Shown: positions 32,645 to 42,390, numbered from the stretch's first letter. The stretch is 64,000 nt of DNA from Candidatus Flexifilum breve (GCA_016717205.1 JADKGC010000001.1:372001-436000), one strand, 5' to 3'. The notes: generated by a model from the letters alone, not told the origin. Numbers and translations: made by a program.

Positions 32645-33717
32645 TGAGCGACCATTCCCTCCGCTCGACGTGGATCACCGTGCGGTCGCGCCGCCTGCCC
32701 GTGTCGTTCAAGCTGGATCGGCGCGTGCCGCTGGTGGCGCTCGCGCTGCTCATCCTCACGCTGATCATCCTGATCGTGAGCATCAACTTCGGCGCGTACA
32801 ACATGACGCCGTGGGATGTCGTGCAAACGCTGACGGGCACGCTCCCGGCGGATCATCCCAATGCGCGCAGTTTCATCCTCGTCGTGCACACTTTCCGTCT
32901 GCCGCGTATCCTCGTCGCTTTTCTGGTCGGCGCGGCGCTGGCGACCTCCGGCGCGATCATGCAGGGCATCACGCGCAATCCGCTGGCCGAACCGGGCATC
33001 CTCGGCGTGACCGCCGGGGCGGGTTTCGCGGCGGTCGTGGTGCTGATTCTGCTGCATGACGTGCCGCTCAACTTGCTGCCGTGGGCGGCTTTTGGCGGCG
33101 CGATCCTCACCACGGCGCTCGTCTACGGGCTGGCGTGGAAAGCGGGCAGCGCCGCGCCCGTGCGTCTGATCCTGATCGGCGTGGCGATTGCCGCCGTGCT
33201 CGGCTCACTGACCACCTTCGTGCTGATCTTCGGCGACATCCGCGACGTGCAGCAGGCCTATGTGTGGTTGACAGGCAGCGTTTACGGGCGCAACTGGGAT
33301 CATGTGCGGACGTTGGTCGCGTGGTTGGTCGTCTTGCTCCCGCTGGCCTTTCTGAGCGCCCGCTCGCTGAACGCGCTCAACCTCGGCGATGAAGTCGCGA
33401 CCGGGTTTGGCGTGGGCGTGGAACGGCAGCGCGCGCTGCTGCTGGTGATCAGCGTCGGGCTGGCGTCGGCGGCGGTCTCGATTGCCGGGACGATCAGCTT
33501 TGTCGGGTTGATCGCACCGCACATCACGCGGCGACTGGTCGGCCCGGCGCACGAAGGGCTGCTGCCCATCAGCGCGATTTTCGGCGGGGCGCTGCTCTTG
33601 CTCGCCGACCTGATCGGACGCTGGGTGATCGCCCCATCCGAACTCCCTATCGGCATTATCACGGCGCTGATCGGCGCGCCGTATTTCCTGTTTTTGCTCG
33701 TTCGTTACCGGAAGTAA
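32644..33717 (+). CDS. FecCD-family iron-siderophore permease 2
   Basis: A 357-residue permease like its neighbour but with a longer basic cytoplasmic N-terminus (RSTWITVRSRRLPVSFKLDRR). LVGAALATSGAIMQGITRNPLAEPGILG and SAAVSIAGTISFVGLIAPHITRRLVG are typical. Start set at 32644, where the ATG overlaps the preceding TAA; an upstream TTG in frame is unlikely. It forms the hetero-dimeric channel with permease 1. Confidence 0.88.
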   Translation: MSDHSLRSTWITVRSRRLPVSFKLDRRVPLVALALLILTLIILIVSINFGAYNMTPWDVVQTLTGTLPADHPNARSFILVVHTFRLPRILVAFLVGAALATSGAIMQGITRNPLAEPGILGVTAGAGFAAVVVLILLHDVPLNLLPWAAFGGAILTTALVYGLAWKAGSAAPVRLILIGVAIAAVLGSLTTFVLIFGDIRDVQQAYVWLTGSVYGRNWDHVRTLVAWLVVLLPLAFLSARSLNALNLGDEVATGFGVGVERQRALLLVISVGLASAAVSIAGTISFVGLIAPHITRRLVGPAHEGLLPISAIFGGALLLLADLIGRWVIAPSELPIGIITALIGAPYFLFLLVRYRK

Positions 33718-33729
33718 GGATTAACGCTC

Positions 33730-34569
33730 ATGCTGCAGGTCGACAATCTCTCGCTGAGCTATGATGGCGGCACGCACGTCATTCATGATTTAAACCTGAC
33801 CCTGAACCGTGGGTCGATCACGGCGCTGGTTGGGCCGAATGGCTGCGGCAAAAGCACGCTGCTGCGCGGCCTGTCGCGCCTGCTCAAACCCGCGCACGGG
33901 GCGGTCTATCTGGATGGGCAGAACGTGCACGCCATGAAAGCCAAAGACCTCGCGCGGCAGCTCGGCATCCTGCCGCAAGCGCCGACCGCGCCCGATGGTC
34001 TGACCGTGCATGAGCTGGTCGCGCAGGGGCGTTACCCCCATCAGTCGTGGTTGAAGCAGTGGAGCGCGGAAGACGAGCAGATCGTCGCGCACGCCCTCGA
34101 CCAGACGAACCTCACGCTGTTCGCCGACCGCGCCGTCGACACCCTGAGCGGCGGGCAGCGGCAGCGCGCGTGGATCGCCATGGCGCTGGCGCAGCAAACT
34201 GACGTGCTGCTGCTCGACGAGCCGACGACCTACCTCGACCTCGCGCATCAGATCGACGTGCTCGACCTGCTGGCGGAACTCAACGAGGAAGGCCGCACGA
34301 TCATCATGGTGCTGCACGATCTCAATCAGGCCGCCCGCTACGCCGACACCATCATCGCGCTGCGCGGCGGGCAGATCATCGCGCAGGGTGCGCCGGACAA
34401 GGTCATCGTACCCGAAACCATTCTGCAGGTATTCGGCCTCGAAGCCGACGTAGTGCGCGACCCAGTCACTGGGACGCCGCTGTGCGTGCCCATTGGTCGG
34501 CGCGGCACCCGGCAGCGCAAAGCGTCGGCTGCTCTGAATGCGCAGCTCCGTGCCGATATTCCGGCGTAA
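33730..34569 (+). CDS. iron-siderophore ABC transporter ATPase
   Basis: A 279-residue ABC ATPase of the FepC/FecE class. Walker A is GPNGCGKST, the signature LSGGQRQRAWIAMALAQQ, Walker B LLLDEPTTYLDLAHQ, and the His-loop VLHDLNQAARYADT. The protein energises the importer formed by the two preceding permeases. An AAGGA site lies 12 bases after the permease gene. It is followed directly by the sucrase/ferredoxin-like gene. Confidence 0.92.
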   Translation: MLQVDNLSLSYDGGTHVIHDLNLTLNRGSITALVGPNGCGKSTLLRGLSRLLKPAHGAVYLDGQNVHAMKAKDLARQLGILPQAPTAPDGLTVHELVAQGRYPHQSWLKQWSAEDEQIVAHALDQTNLTLFADRAVDTLSGGQRQRAWIAMALAQQTDVLLLDEPTTYLDLAHQIDVLDLLAELNEEGRTIIMVLHDLNQAARYADTIIALRGGQIIAQGAPDKVIVPETILQVFGLEADVVRDPVTGTPLCVPIGRRGTRQRKASAALNAQLRADIPA

Positions 34570-34575
34570 GTGCGC

Positions 34576-35541
34576 ATGACGATCAGCGATACGCCGACCA
34601 AAACCTACTGCAACTGTCTGGCCCAGGACCGCGGTCTCGACCCAGTCGGGCACGGCGGTTACTTTGACGACTGCCTCGTGCTCGAAGCGCCGCTGCCGTG
34701 GAAGAACGACATGTATCAGACGGCGGGCACGCTGCCCCAAGCGCTGATCGATTTGCTGGCGCTCTGGCTGCAAGACTATCACGCGGGCAAAGGTTATCCC
34801 CATTTGCCGCTGCTCATTGCCCCGGACAAAAGCTATTCGCGCGAGGGGTATCGCCGGGTGATGCTCTTCACGCGACCGTCCGGCGCATTTGCCCGCTTCG
34901 ATAAAGTCGAATATCTCGTCCCTATCGATGAGGTCAATGCGCTGGTGTGGGCGCTGTATCAGGATCGCGACGCGTTGTCCCGATTCGAGGGATTCCGCGT
35001 GCCCAACGCCGACGACATCCGCGATCTTCTCGTGTGCACGCACGGCACAGTCGACGCGGCGTGCTCCAAGTTCGGCTACCCGCTTTACCGGCACTTACGG
35101 GCGGATTATGCGACGGAGACGCTGCGCGTGTGGCGCGTCAGTCACTTTGGCGGGCACGTCTTCGCGCCGACGCTCATGGATATGCCGACCGGGCATTACT
35201 GGGCGTATGTGGGACGGGAGCAAGCCGCGCCCATCATCCGCCGCGAGGGTGAAGTCGCCGCGCTGCGCGGGCATTATCGCGGCTGGGCGGGCGTGAGCGC
35301 GGGCTTTCAGCAAGCCGCCGAGTGTGCGCTGTGGCAGCGCTACGGTTGGCGCTGGTTCGTCTTCCCTCGGACAGCAGCAAGCATCGAACAGAGCAAACAC
35401 GCGGCGGTCGTGCGCATCACGCACCTCGATGGCGCTGAACAGCATACAGAAGTGCACATCGAGGTCAGCAAATCAATCAGCACACCGCATTCCACCAATG
35501 ACGCCAGTACCTATCCTTATTCGCAGTACCGCGTGGTGTGA
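34576..35541 (+). CDS. sucrase/ferredoxin-like protein
   Basis: A 321-residue protein of the sucrase/ferredoxin-like family, a thioredoxin-like [2Fe-2S] fold. Cysteines lie in TYCNCLAQDRGLDPVGHGG, in LLVCTHGTVDAACSKFGYPLY (C-x8-C) and near FDDCLVLE. The HFGGHVFAPTLMDMPTGHYWAYVG region is the family signature. A GTG at 34570 is an alternative start. It follows the ATPase stop directly, so it is the fifth gene of the iron importer operon. This association suggests an iron or siderophore-release or reduction role, but the biochemical function is not established. Confidence 0.82.
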   Translation: MTISDTPTKTYCNCLAQDRGLDPVGHGGYFDDCLVLEAPLPWKNDMYQTAGTLPQALIDLLALWLQDYHAGKGYPHLPLLIAPDKSYSREGYRRVMLFTRPSGAFARFDKVEYLVPIDEVNALVWALYQDRDALSRFEGFRVPNADDIRDLLVCTHGTVDAACSKFGYPLYRHLRADYATETLRVWRVSHFGGHVFAPTLMDMPTGHYWAYVGREQAAPIIRREGEVAALRGHYRGWAGVSAGFQQAAECALWQRYGWRWFVFPRTAASIEQSKHAAVVRITHLDGAEQHTEVHIEVSKSISTPHSTNDASTYPYSQYRVV

Positions 35542-35547
35542 TCCGCC

Positions 35548-37830
35548 TCAGAGCTCGTCTTTCATTTCTTCGAGGATAAACCGCACCAGCGCCAGCGCCA
35601 GAATCCAGTATTCTGGGTGGGCGGAGCGGCCTTCGCGCAAACGAGCGGCACACGTGCGCAGCACCTGCTGGCGCAGCGGCGACCCGCGGTCGGCGATCAG
35701 TTCCAGCAGCGGTGCGAGCTGCATCGCCGCGTCGTCGAACGAATCGCGGGCGAACTCATGCGCGCAGCGGTCAAAGGCGGCTTTTTGCTCGTCCGTCAGC
35801 CAATCGCCCAACCGCCGTTTAATCGCCGTGATTTCGCGCCCCGCCGTCGTGCTGCGGTCGCGCCGCGCGTTGCGCACCAAGCGGATGAACGGGCCTTCTT
35901 CCCCGGTGATGCGCACCAGCGCCAGCGCCAACTCGAGGCGCGCGCCGTCATTCGTTGTTTGATCCAGCACCCGCAGGATGGTGTCGACCGCCTCAGCCAT
36001 GCGCAGATGCCCAAGCGCGGACGAATAGCTGATGAGCAGACCTTTATCCGTCTCCGCCTGCAGGCGTTCCAGCAGCAGCGGCGCGACCGTGTGGTCCTGC
36101 AGCGTGCCCAGCGCCCGCGCGCTGTGCGCCACAATCGAGCGGTACGACGAATCGAGGCCAGCGCGCAGCGCGGGGAGCGCGCTGTCGTCACCCATCCGCC
36201 CTAACGCCCACGCGGCGATCACGCTCAGCGAAACTTCAGTGCCGTCGAGGATCTCGGTCAAGGCGTGAATCAGACGCGGATCGGGACTGGTACGCGCGAT
36301 GGAGATAATCGCTTCAAAGCGCACATTGAACCGGGGGTCTTTCAGTGCGTCGAGCAGTTCTTCGACGGTCAAAGCGCTGTGCGTCTGCCCCATGCGCTCG
36401 GTCGTCAACACGGTCGAACGTTCGTCAACCTGCCGGTTGTAGCGAATCAGGCTCTCAAACGCCGCTAGCGGGTTGCCATGCGTGAACATCGCCGCGAACT
36501 CGCTCAGGCGCACCTCACCTTCCACCTGCAAATGCCGGATGAGCAGGAACAGCGACCCCGCGGTGAGCAGCATACTGCCGATGAACAGCGGCGTGAACGG
36601 ATCGACGGGCAGCCCGCCGACCTGCGCGTCGATCCCATGAGTGAAGTCGAGCGCCGCCCCGCCGATGATCGAGCTCAGGCCACCGACGATGCCCATCAGA
36701 CTGTAGTAGACTGACAGATACTGGCTGTTCTTCTCTTTGGGCACGACGTTTACATACAGCATGCGCGACGAGCCAATGCCCCACGTCACATCGGAGATGC
36801 CCCAGAGGAACGCCAGAAACAACGCAATCGGCAAGCTCAGCGCCGATTCGCGCGGCATGAGCACCCACCCAAGCGGCAGCACCATGCGCATGATCGCGCC
36901 CGTCAGCATGACGGGTTTGCTCCCATAGCGATCCGCCGCCCATCCGACCAGATAGATCGCCGAGAAGCCCCCGGCGATGCCGCCCATTTGCAGCCACACG
37001 ACCTCGCTGTCCGTCAGGCCGATGTAGTCGCGCATGAACAGAGGCAAAAACCCGAGCGGCGCGCTCGCCAGCGTCACCAGAAACAAACCGATCACGAACG
37101 TCGAAAAGTACTTGTCGCGGATGACCTGCATCCAGTTACGCACGGAGACGGGCGGCGCTTCGGTCGGCGCGCCGCCGGGGAGCCGGGATGCGCTCCAGAC
37201 ACACAGCAGGCCAGCGATGATGCCGACGCCAAAGAGCAAGGTAAAGCGTTCCAACCCGCCGGGCAAGCCGAGGACAAACCCGCTCCCGATGATCGCCACT
37301 GTGCCCGTCACGCGCGCCGCCATGTCGACGACCGCGTTATGCCGACCGCGCACACTGTCGGGCATGAATTCCTGCGCCCACGGGTACGATCCGGTTTCGG
37401 CAATGGCGCGACACAGCGAGAACCCGGCGACCACAAACATGACCAACGCTACCGCATAGGGCATGCCGAACTGCGTCAGCACCCACGGCACGAGCAGCAG
37501 CAGCGCCGTGACGAACTTGCGCAGCCCCCAGAACGTCAGGAAGGTGCGCTTGTAACCAAAGCGCGCTACCCGCGGCGCGATGAAGATCGCCACGATGCCG
37601 AAAAACGGAATCATCGACAGCAGCACGCCAATCTGCGTGAATTCGATGCCGAGCTGATCGAGGAACAGCACGAAGGCCGAACCGAAGAAGGTCAGTTGGG
37701 CGAAAATACTGTTGAAAGCGTTCTGCACCACGTTCCAGTGCAGCAAACGCAGTTTTTCAGCCGTCGTTAGCTCGGGCGGGACAAACGCTTTGCCGCCGCC
37801 GGGCTTTACTCCACGCGTCAGAGTGGTCAC
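35548..37830 (-). CDS. MFS transporter with C-terminal HEAT-repeat domain
   Basis: A 760-residue protein. About residues 28-450 form a twelve-helix MFS transporter (SMIPFFGIVAIFIAPRVARF, AVALVMFVVAGFSLCRA, LVGWAADRYGSKPVMLTG). Residues of about 490-680 are helical HEAT-like repeats: DALKDPRFNVRFEAIISIAR, AAWALGRMGDDSALPALRAG, AHSARALGTLQDHTVAPLLL, SSALGHLRMAEAVDTILRVL. Such repeats usually bind proteins or regulate the transporter. The substrate is unknown. It converges with the sucrase/ferredoxin-like gene across only six bases and is divergent from the other MFS gene. Confidence 0.82.
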   Translation of the reverse strand: MTTLTRGVKPGGGKAFVPPELTTAEKLRLLHWNVVQNAFNSIFAQLTFFGSAFVLFLDQLGIEFTQIGVLLSMIPFFGIVAIFIAPRVARFGYKRTFLTFWGLRKFVTALLLLVPWVLTQFGMPYAVALVMFVVAGFSLCRAIAETGSYPWAQEFMPDSVRGRHNAVVDMAARVTGTVAIIGSGFVLGLPGGLERFTLLFGVGIIAGLLCVWSASRLPGGAPTEAPPVSVRNWMQVIRDKYFSTFVIGLFLVTLASAPLGFLPLFMRDYIGLTDSEVVWLQMGGIAGGFSAIYLVGWAADRYGSKPVMLTGAIMRMVLPLGWVLMPRESALSLPIALFLAFLWGISDVTWGIGSSRMLYVNVVPKEKNSQYLSVYYSLMGIVGGLSSIIGGAALDFTHGIDAQVGGLPVDPFTPLFIGSMLLTAGSLFLLIRHLQVEGEVRLSEFAAMFTHGNPLAAFESLIRYNRQVDERSTVLTTERMGQTHSALTVEELLDALKDPRFNVRFEAIISIARTSPDPRLIHALTEILDGTEVSLSVIAAWALGRMGDDSALPALRAGLDSSYRSIVAHSARALGTLQDHTVAPLLLERLQAETDKGLLISYSSALGHLRMAEAVDTILRVLDQTTNDGARLELALALVRITGEEGPFIRLVRNARRDRSTTAGREITAIKRRLGDWLTDEQKAAFDRCAHEFARDSFDDAAMQLAPLLELIADRGSPLRQQVLRTCAARLREGRSAHPEYWILALALVRFILEEMKDEL

Positions 37831-37998
37831 AAGAGCTCACAGGGGTATGCGGTCGAGTCAGTCTACCATTATTACCCCACATCTAACGCCGGGGCAAGCT
37901 TTTCACCGTGAGCAGTCCGCGCACCTGCCCGAATTTCGCGCTACACTTGCGGCAGATGGGCTGAGTGCTCCAGTCACTCCATAAAAAGGCTTACGTTG

Positions 37999-39300
37999 AT
38001 GAAAACTATTGCGCCGCGTTACAAACTCTTCCTCGTCGGAGTATTTATTGCCTTCATGCTGCTGCATCAGGCGGACAAGCTGATCATCGGGCAGGTGCTC
38101 GAAGACATTCAGCGCGACTTCAGCCTCGACGACGCACAAGCGGGCGCCATCGGCACCGGCGCGCTGATCGTCGGCGCGGTCTGTTACCTGCTGTGGGGCT
38201 ACCTGTATGATCGCTATGCCCGCCCGAAAATGCTCGCGCTGGCCTCGTTCATCTGGGGCATCACCACCTCACTGAGCGCCATCGCCACGACCTTTCCGGC
38301 GTTTCTGGCAGCGCGCAGTTCCACGGGCATCGACGATTCCAGCTATCCGGGTATTTACAGTCTCGTCGCTGATTATTTCCCGCCGGAGTCGCGCGGTCGC
38401 GTCAACGGTTGGCTGCAGTTGACCGCCCCGGTCGGTTTTGTGCTCAGCCTCGTGCTCGTGCTGGCGCTCGACGGTGTGATTGGTTGGCGCAACATCTTTC
38501 TGTTCACCGGGGGCCTCGGCATCGTCGTCGGCTTGTTCATCCTGTTCGGCGTCAAAAACCGTCCGCGCGGCAGCGCCGAACCCGAAATGAGCGCTATCAG
38601 CGACATTCCAACCTATCAATTCCAATGGAGCTCGCTTACGGCGCTGCGCAAGCGCAAAACGCTGTTCCCACTCTTGGCACAGGGCTTTTTCGGCGTCTTT
38701 CCGCTGCAGGTGATCACCTTCTGGTTCTTCTCGTATCTGGAACGCGAACGCGGTTTCGAGAGCGGCGTGATCTTCCCGATCATGGCCGCCTCCGTGCTGA
38801 TGATGTCGATTGGCGCGGTGGTCGCCGGGTCGCTCGGCGACCGCTTCTCTCAGCGAACGCGGCGTGGACGCTTGCTCGTCGCGGCGGTCGGCATCGGGTT
38901 GGCGACCGTGCTGCTCCCGATCACGCTGCTGCTGCCCCCCGACACCAGCCCGCTCGTGTTCGGTGCGTTCCTCGCGGTGACGGCCTTCTTCGTCCTGTTC
39001 TCCGGCCCCAACGTGATCGCGACCATTCACGAGGTCGCGCCACCCGAAGTGCGCAGTTCCGCGCTCTCCGTGCAGTACTTTGTCGAAAACATCGGGGCGG
39101 CGGGCGCGCCGTGGCTGGTCGGGCTGATCTCCACGCAGTTGGGGTTGAGCCGGGCGATTCTGATCGTCGCGGGCGTCACCTATGTGCTGTGTCTCCTGTG
39201 TATGCTGCTGGCGACGCGCACCGTCGCCGAGGATGTCGAGGCGCTGCGCGGGGAGATGCGCGTGCGTACCGCCGAGATTCTGGCAGCGCGCCCACAGTGA
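37999..39300 (+). CDS. MFS transporter
   Basis: A 433-residue MFS transporter with twelve predicted helices. The family motifs are VCYLLWGYLYDRYARPKMLALAS between helices 2 and 3 and SIGAVVAGSLGDRFSQRTRRGR in the second half. GIDDSSYPGIYSLVADYFPPESRGRVNG matches the motif between helices 4 and 5. This fits the sphingolipid or spinster-like and organic anion families, so the substrate is open. The ATG at 37999 is preferred to an upstream TTG. It is monocistronic, with a long hairpin after it. Confidence 0.85.
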   Translation: MKTIAPRYKLFLVGVFIAFMLLHQADKLIIGQVLEDIQRDFSLDDAQAGAIGTGALIVGAVCYLLWGYLYDRYARPKMLALASFIWGITTSLSAIATTFPAFLAARSSTGIDDSSYPGIYSLVADYFPPESRGRVNGWLQLTAPVGFVLSLVLVLALDGVIGWRNIFLFTGGLGIVVGLFILFGVKNRPRGSAEPEMSAISDIPTYQFQWSSLTALRKRKTLFPLLAQGFFGVFPLQVITFWFFSYLERERGFESGVIFPIMAASVLMMSIGAVVAGSLGDRFSQRTRRGRLLVAAVGIGLATVLLPITLLLPPDTSPLVFGAFLAVTAFFVLFSGPNVIATIHEVAPPEVRSSALSVQYFVENIGAAGAPWLVGLISTQLGLSRAILIVAGVTYVLCLLCMLLATRTVAEDVEALRGEMRVRTAEILAARPQ

Positions 39301-39307
39301 GCGCAGC

Positions 39308-39342
39308 GAGAGCGTGCTCTGCGCATTGCAGAGCACGCTCTC
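39308..39342. terminator. long hairpin between convergent MFS and DUF4353 genes
   Basis: A perfect 15-bp inverted repeat (GAGAGCGTGCTCTGC, loop GCATT, GCAGAGCACGCTCTC) starts eight bases after the MFS stop. It is placed to terminate both convergent genes. There is no T-run. Confidence 0.6.
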
Positions 39343-39360
39343 AGATTAGGCCTGACGAGC

Positions 39361-41139
39361 TCAGGGGCGCCCGCCGCCGCGAGCACCGCGACCGCCACCC
39401 ATGCCCATCCCGCCCGCGCTGCCTACCGTCGTGATCATGCTGCTCACGGTGAAATTGGTGTAGAGCGTGCCGCCCGTATACGACCCACCGCTGTACACGC
39501 CATTGGTCGCCGTGCCATCGGATGAGCCGCCGAGGTACACGTCATAAGTGCCCTGCGTGAGTTCCGGCGACGAGAACGTGATCGACTGGTAGGCTTTGCT
39601 CGGGGCAAACGTTAGCACATCCGTCCCGTCGCTGCTCTGAAGGTGCACGAGCGTGCCCGCCGCCTGCGTCGCCGTGAAGTTGAGCAGCAGCGAGGGCTGC
39701 GTCGACGTGTCATTCAGTGTTTGCACCATGCCCGCGCTGCCCGCGGCGACCAGCCACCCGCCGGTCATCGTGAAACCCGCGTCAAAGTCGAGCGCGCCGT
39801 TCATCTGTTCCGTCGGCCCATTGACCACCACCACGCCGCCCGTCATCGTGATCGCGCCGTTCACGTCGATGCCGTCGCCCACCGCGTTGACCGCCAGATA
39901 CCCGCCATTGATATACAGGTACGTGCCCGCCGACGCCGCGCTCATGCCAAAACCGCCACCGTCGCCGCTGGACGCATTGACGCCGTCATCGCTGGCGTTC
40001 AGGGTCACGCTCCCGCCGTTCAACGTGATCACGGCGCTTTCAAGGCCTTCATATGCGTTGGTGATGGTGATCGCGCCGCCATTGACCGTCAGCGCGGCAT
40101 CGGCATGCATGCCGTCGTCTGCCGACGCCATCGTCAGCGTCCCGCCGTTGACCGTCACGCTCCCATTCGAATGCAGGGCGTCATCCGCCGCGCTGATCGT
40201 GAACGTGCCACCGTCGATCTGCACGCTCAGGTCGGACTTGATGCCCTTCGCGGACTCGGTATCGGCAATCGAGGCCATGCTGCCCCCGCCAGACACGAGC
40301 GGAAACTGCCCGTCGCTGATCTGCACGCTGGTGTACGCGCTGATGGCATCACCGCCCGCCGTGATATTGAACACGCCATTGGTGATCGCGATATAGCCTG
40401 CGCCCGCGTCTTCCTCGTTATCCGACTTCAAGCCGTCGCCGCCCGCGTTGATGGTGAGCGCCGCAGTATCGATCACGAGGTAGTCTTTACCACGCACACC
40501 GTCGTCAAGCGCATTGACAGTGATTGTGCCGCTGGCGATGATCAGGCCGTCTTTGCTGGCGATGCCATCGTTGTAGTTGGCGTTGACCGTGAGCGAACCA
40601 TTCCCGTAAATCGTGAGATCCGCCTTGCTGAACACCGCCGCGTTCGGCTCATCTTCCTCAGCCGAAGCGAATACATAATTCGGGCTGTCCGTGATCACGT
40701 TGGTCGTGCTATCCGCGAGCACAATCATCACGTCGTCCGCGTTGGCGGCGTAGATGGGCGCGCTGCTCGAATTGCTGATGGTTACGCCGTTGAGAATCAG
40801 GCGCACGAAACCGTCATCTTCCGTATCCACAATGATCTGCCCATCGGCGAGGGTGCCGCTGAAGCTGTAGTTCCCGGCGGCGGTGATGGTCACGGTGCTG
40901 CCGTTCGCCGTCGCGCCCGTGCCATCCACCGTGATCGCGCCGTCACTGAGCGCGATCTGCGTCACGTCGGCGCTGTCCCACACATAATCTTCGGGGTCGG
41001 CGTGGGTTTCCACCAATGTCACCGGTTCCTGCGCGCTGACGGCACTGCCAGCGGGCAGCGTCAGCGCTAAAACGCCGAGCAGCAGGGACAGCAGCAGCGC
41101 CCCACCGATCAGCCGAAGAGTTCTTTGTTTGTTGCGCAT
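39361..41139 (-). CDS. exported DUF4353/Cthe_2159-like beta-helix carbohydrate-binding protein
   Basis: A 592-residue exported protein. The signal (IGGALLLSLLLGVLALTLPAG, cut before SAQEP) is followed by many repeats with DDG or ADD turns: VNALDDGVRGKDYLVIDTAA, ISAADDALHSNGSVTVNG, MASADDGMHADAALTVNG. This is the pattern of Cthe_2159 (DUF4353), a pectate-lyase-like right-handed helix that binds acidic polysaccharide and calcium. The C-terminus is Gly-rich and ends in GARGGGRP. It is divergent from VTC, DUF4956 and CotH across a 420-base gap; these families often occur together. Role: cell-surface or matrix protein, possibly a CotH substrate. Confidence 0.82.
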   Translation of the reverse strand: MRNKQRTLRLIGGALLLSLLLGVLALTLPAGSAVSAQEPVTLVETHADPEDYVWDSADVTQIALSDGAITVDGTGATANGSTVTITAAGNYSFSGTLADGQIIVDTEDDGFVRLILNGVTISNSSSAPIYAANADDVMIVLADSTTNVITDSPNYVFASAEEDEPNAAVFSKADLTIYGNGSLTVNANYNDGIASKDGLIIASGTITVNALDDGVRGKDYLVIDTAALTINAGGDGLKSDNEEDAGAGYIAITNGVFNITAGGDAISAYTSVQISDGQFPLVSGGGSMASIADTESAKGIKSDLSVQIDGGTFTISAADDALHSNGSVTVNGGTLTMASADDGMHADAALTVNGGAITITNAYEGLESAVITLNGGSVTLNASDDGVNASSGDGGGFGMSAASAGTYLYINGGYLAVNAVGDGIDVNGAITMTGGVVVVNGPTEQMNGALDFDAGFTMTGGWLVAAGSAGMVQTLNDTSTQPSLLLNFTATQAAGTLVHLQSSDGTDVLTFAPSKAYQSITFSSPELTQGTYDVYLGGSSDGTATNGVYSGGSYTGGTLYTNFTVSSMITTVGSAGGMGMGGGRGARGGGRP

Positions 41140-41559
41140 GTGTCGTTCCTTTGCTGAACCGCGTCATCGCGCGGTTGTTGGTTTACCAATCTGCGCTCAA
41201 CGGTATCGACCGCATATTTAGAACTTGTTCAGATTGATTTAACAGCACCCCAAATCGGTGAGGGCGAGACAGCCTACACGAGTGGGCAGAAGGACGGGGA
41301 ACAATCAGCGACCAACCGAAGCACGTTGTCAGGGTGGCAAACAACAGGCGCATCCGAAGAAGGTGACCACACCTATCTGCGCTTCATAATCATGATCGTG
41401 TGTTTGTTAGACCTGTGCGCCATCAGTTTCCCTCAACCGGCCCCGTTGTTTTACAGAAGATTAAGTGAACCTACACAACTTCTGCACAAGTCGTCACTAA
41501 AGTTTAAACATCAAGCGGGCTGGAACAGTCTGGTCCCGGTACAGTAGGCGAGTCACACC
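41140..41559. other. 420-base divergent intergenic region
   Basis: No coding frame that looks real. Near its left end, AACCGCG, six bases, CGCGGTT (41157-41176) forms a hairpin in the leader of the minus-strand gene. The right half is AT-rich (AAGTTTAAACATC near 41500) and may hold the promoter for the VTC operon. I see no recognisable operator. Confidence 0.5.
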
Positions 41560-42390
41560 ATGATTTCAGCATTTCCGCGGCTGACACCCAACAAAACCAA
41601 AATCCTGCGCATGACGGGTCGCATTGAGCCCGTGATCGCGCAGTTTGCGCCGATTAGTTTGGGCGAAATGGACCAGGTCGCCCTGCTTGACCGCATGGAG
41701 ACCAAGTACCTGCTCGGGGTCAGCCAGTTAAGCGCGGCGCTCGCCCGGCTGACGCGCAGCTATCGCGTGCTCGAAATCAATGGTGTGCGCTTGAATCGCT
41801 ATCAGACGGTGTACTTCGATACGCCGGACTTCACGCTCTACCAGCAGCATCACAACGGCTTCGGCACCCGCTACAAAGTGCGCGCCCGCCAATACGTCGA
41901 TTCGGCGCTGGCCTTCTTCGAAGTCAAGCATAAAACCAACCGCGAACGCACGCTGAAGTCGCGCCTCCCGATCCCCGAGATCGTGACCGACATCCCGACG
42001 CAGTTGGACGACTTTGTCAGCGCCTACACGCCCTACCACGCGGCAATGCTCGAACCCAAGTTGTGGAACGACTACATGCGGCTCACGCTGGTCAGTATTC
42101 AGCATCAGGAACGCCTCACACTCGACCTCAACGTCGGCTTTCACTGGGGTGCTGCCGCACACGCGCTGCCCGGCCTCGCCATTGCCGAAGTGAAGCAGGA
42201 TCACTGCTCACAGAATTCCGCTTTCATCCACGAAATGAAGCGGCTCGGCGTGCAGCCCGCGGGCTTCAGCAAGTACACCGCCGGGGTGTACTCGCTCTAC
42301 GACGGCGTGAAGCTCAACAACTTTAAGCCGCAGATTCGGCACGTATCCAAGATCATGCAGGAAGAACTGAACCATGAATTCGTCCATTGA
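41560..42390 (+). CDS. VTC-domain polyphosphate polymerase-like protein
   Basis: A 276-residue protein with a VTC domain (polyphosphate polymerase; triphosphate tunnel fold). Basic and acidic tunnel residues appear in DRMETKYLLG, TVYFDTPDFTLYQQHH, YKVRARQYVDSALAFFEVKHKTNRERTLK and LAIAEVKQDH. The yeast Vtc4 relative makes polyphosphate from ATP; bacterial VTC proteins of this size sit in CotH and DUF4956 loci, as here. A second ATG at 41611 is possible. It overlaps DUF4956 by 17 bases, showing translational coupling. Enzyme activity is inferred. Confidence 0.85.
   Translation: MISAFPRLTPNKTKILRMTGRIEPVIAQFAPISLGEMDQVALLDRMETKYLLGVSQLSAALARLTRSYRVLEINGVRLNRYQTVYFDTPDFTLYQQHHNGFGTRYKVRARQYVDSALAFFEVKHKTNRERTLKSRLPIPEIVTDIPTQLDDFVSAYTPYHAAMLEPKLWNDYMRLTLVSIQHQERLTLDLNVGFHWGAAAHALPGLAIAEVKQDHCSQNSAFIHEMKRLGVQPAGFSKYTAGVYSLYDGVKLNNFKPQIRHVSKIMQEELNHEFVH

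Noticed and set aside
33790..35094. 434-codon minus-strand frame opposite the ABC ATPase
   Set aside because: Overlaps the ATPase with all its motifs; no start context or motif of its own.
41326..41547. 73-residue open frame in the gap before the VTC gene
   Set aside because: No ribosome-binding site, no recognisable motif and ordinary intergenic base composition; probably chance.
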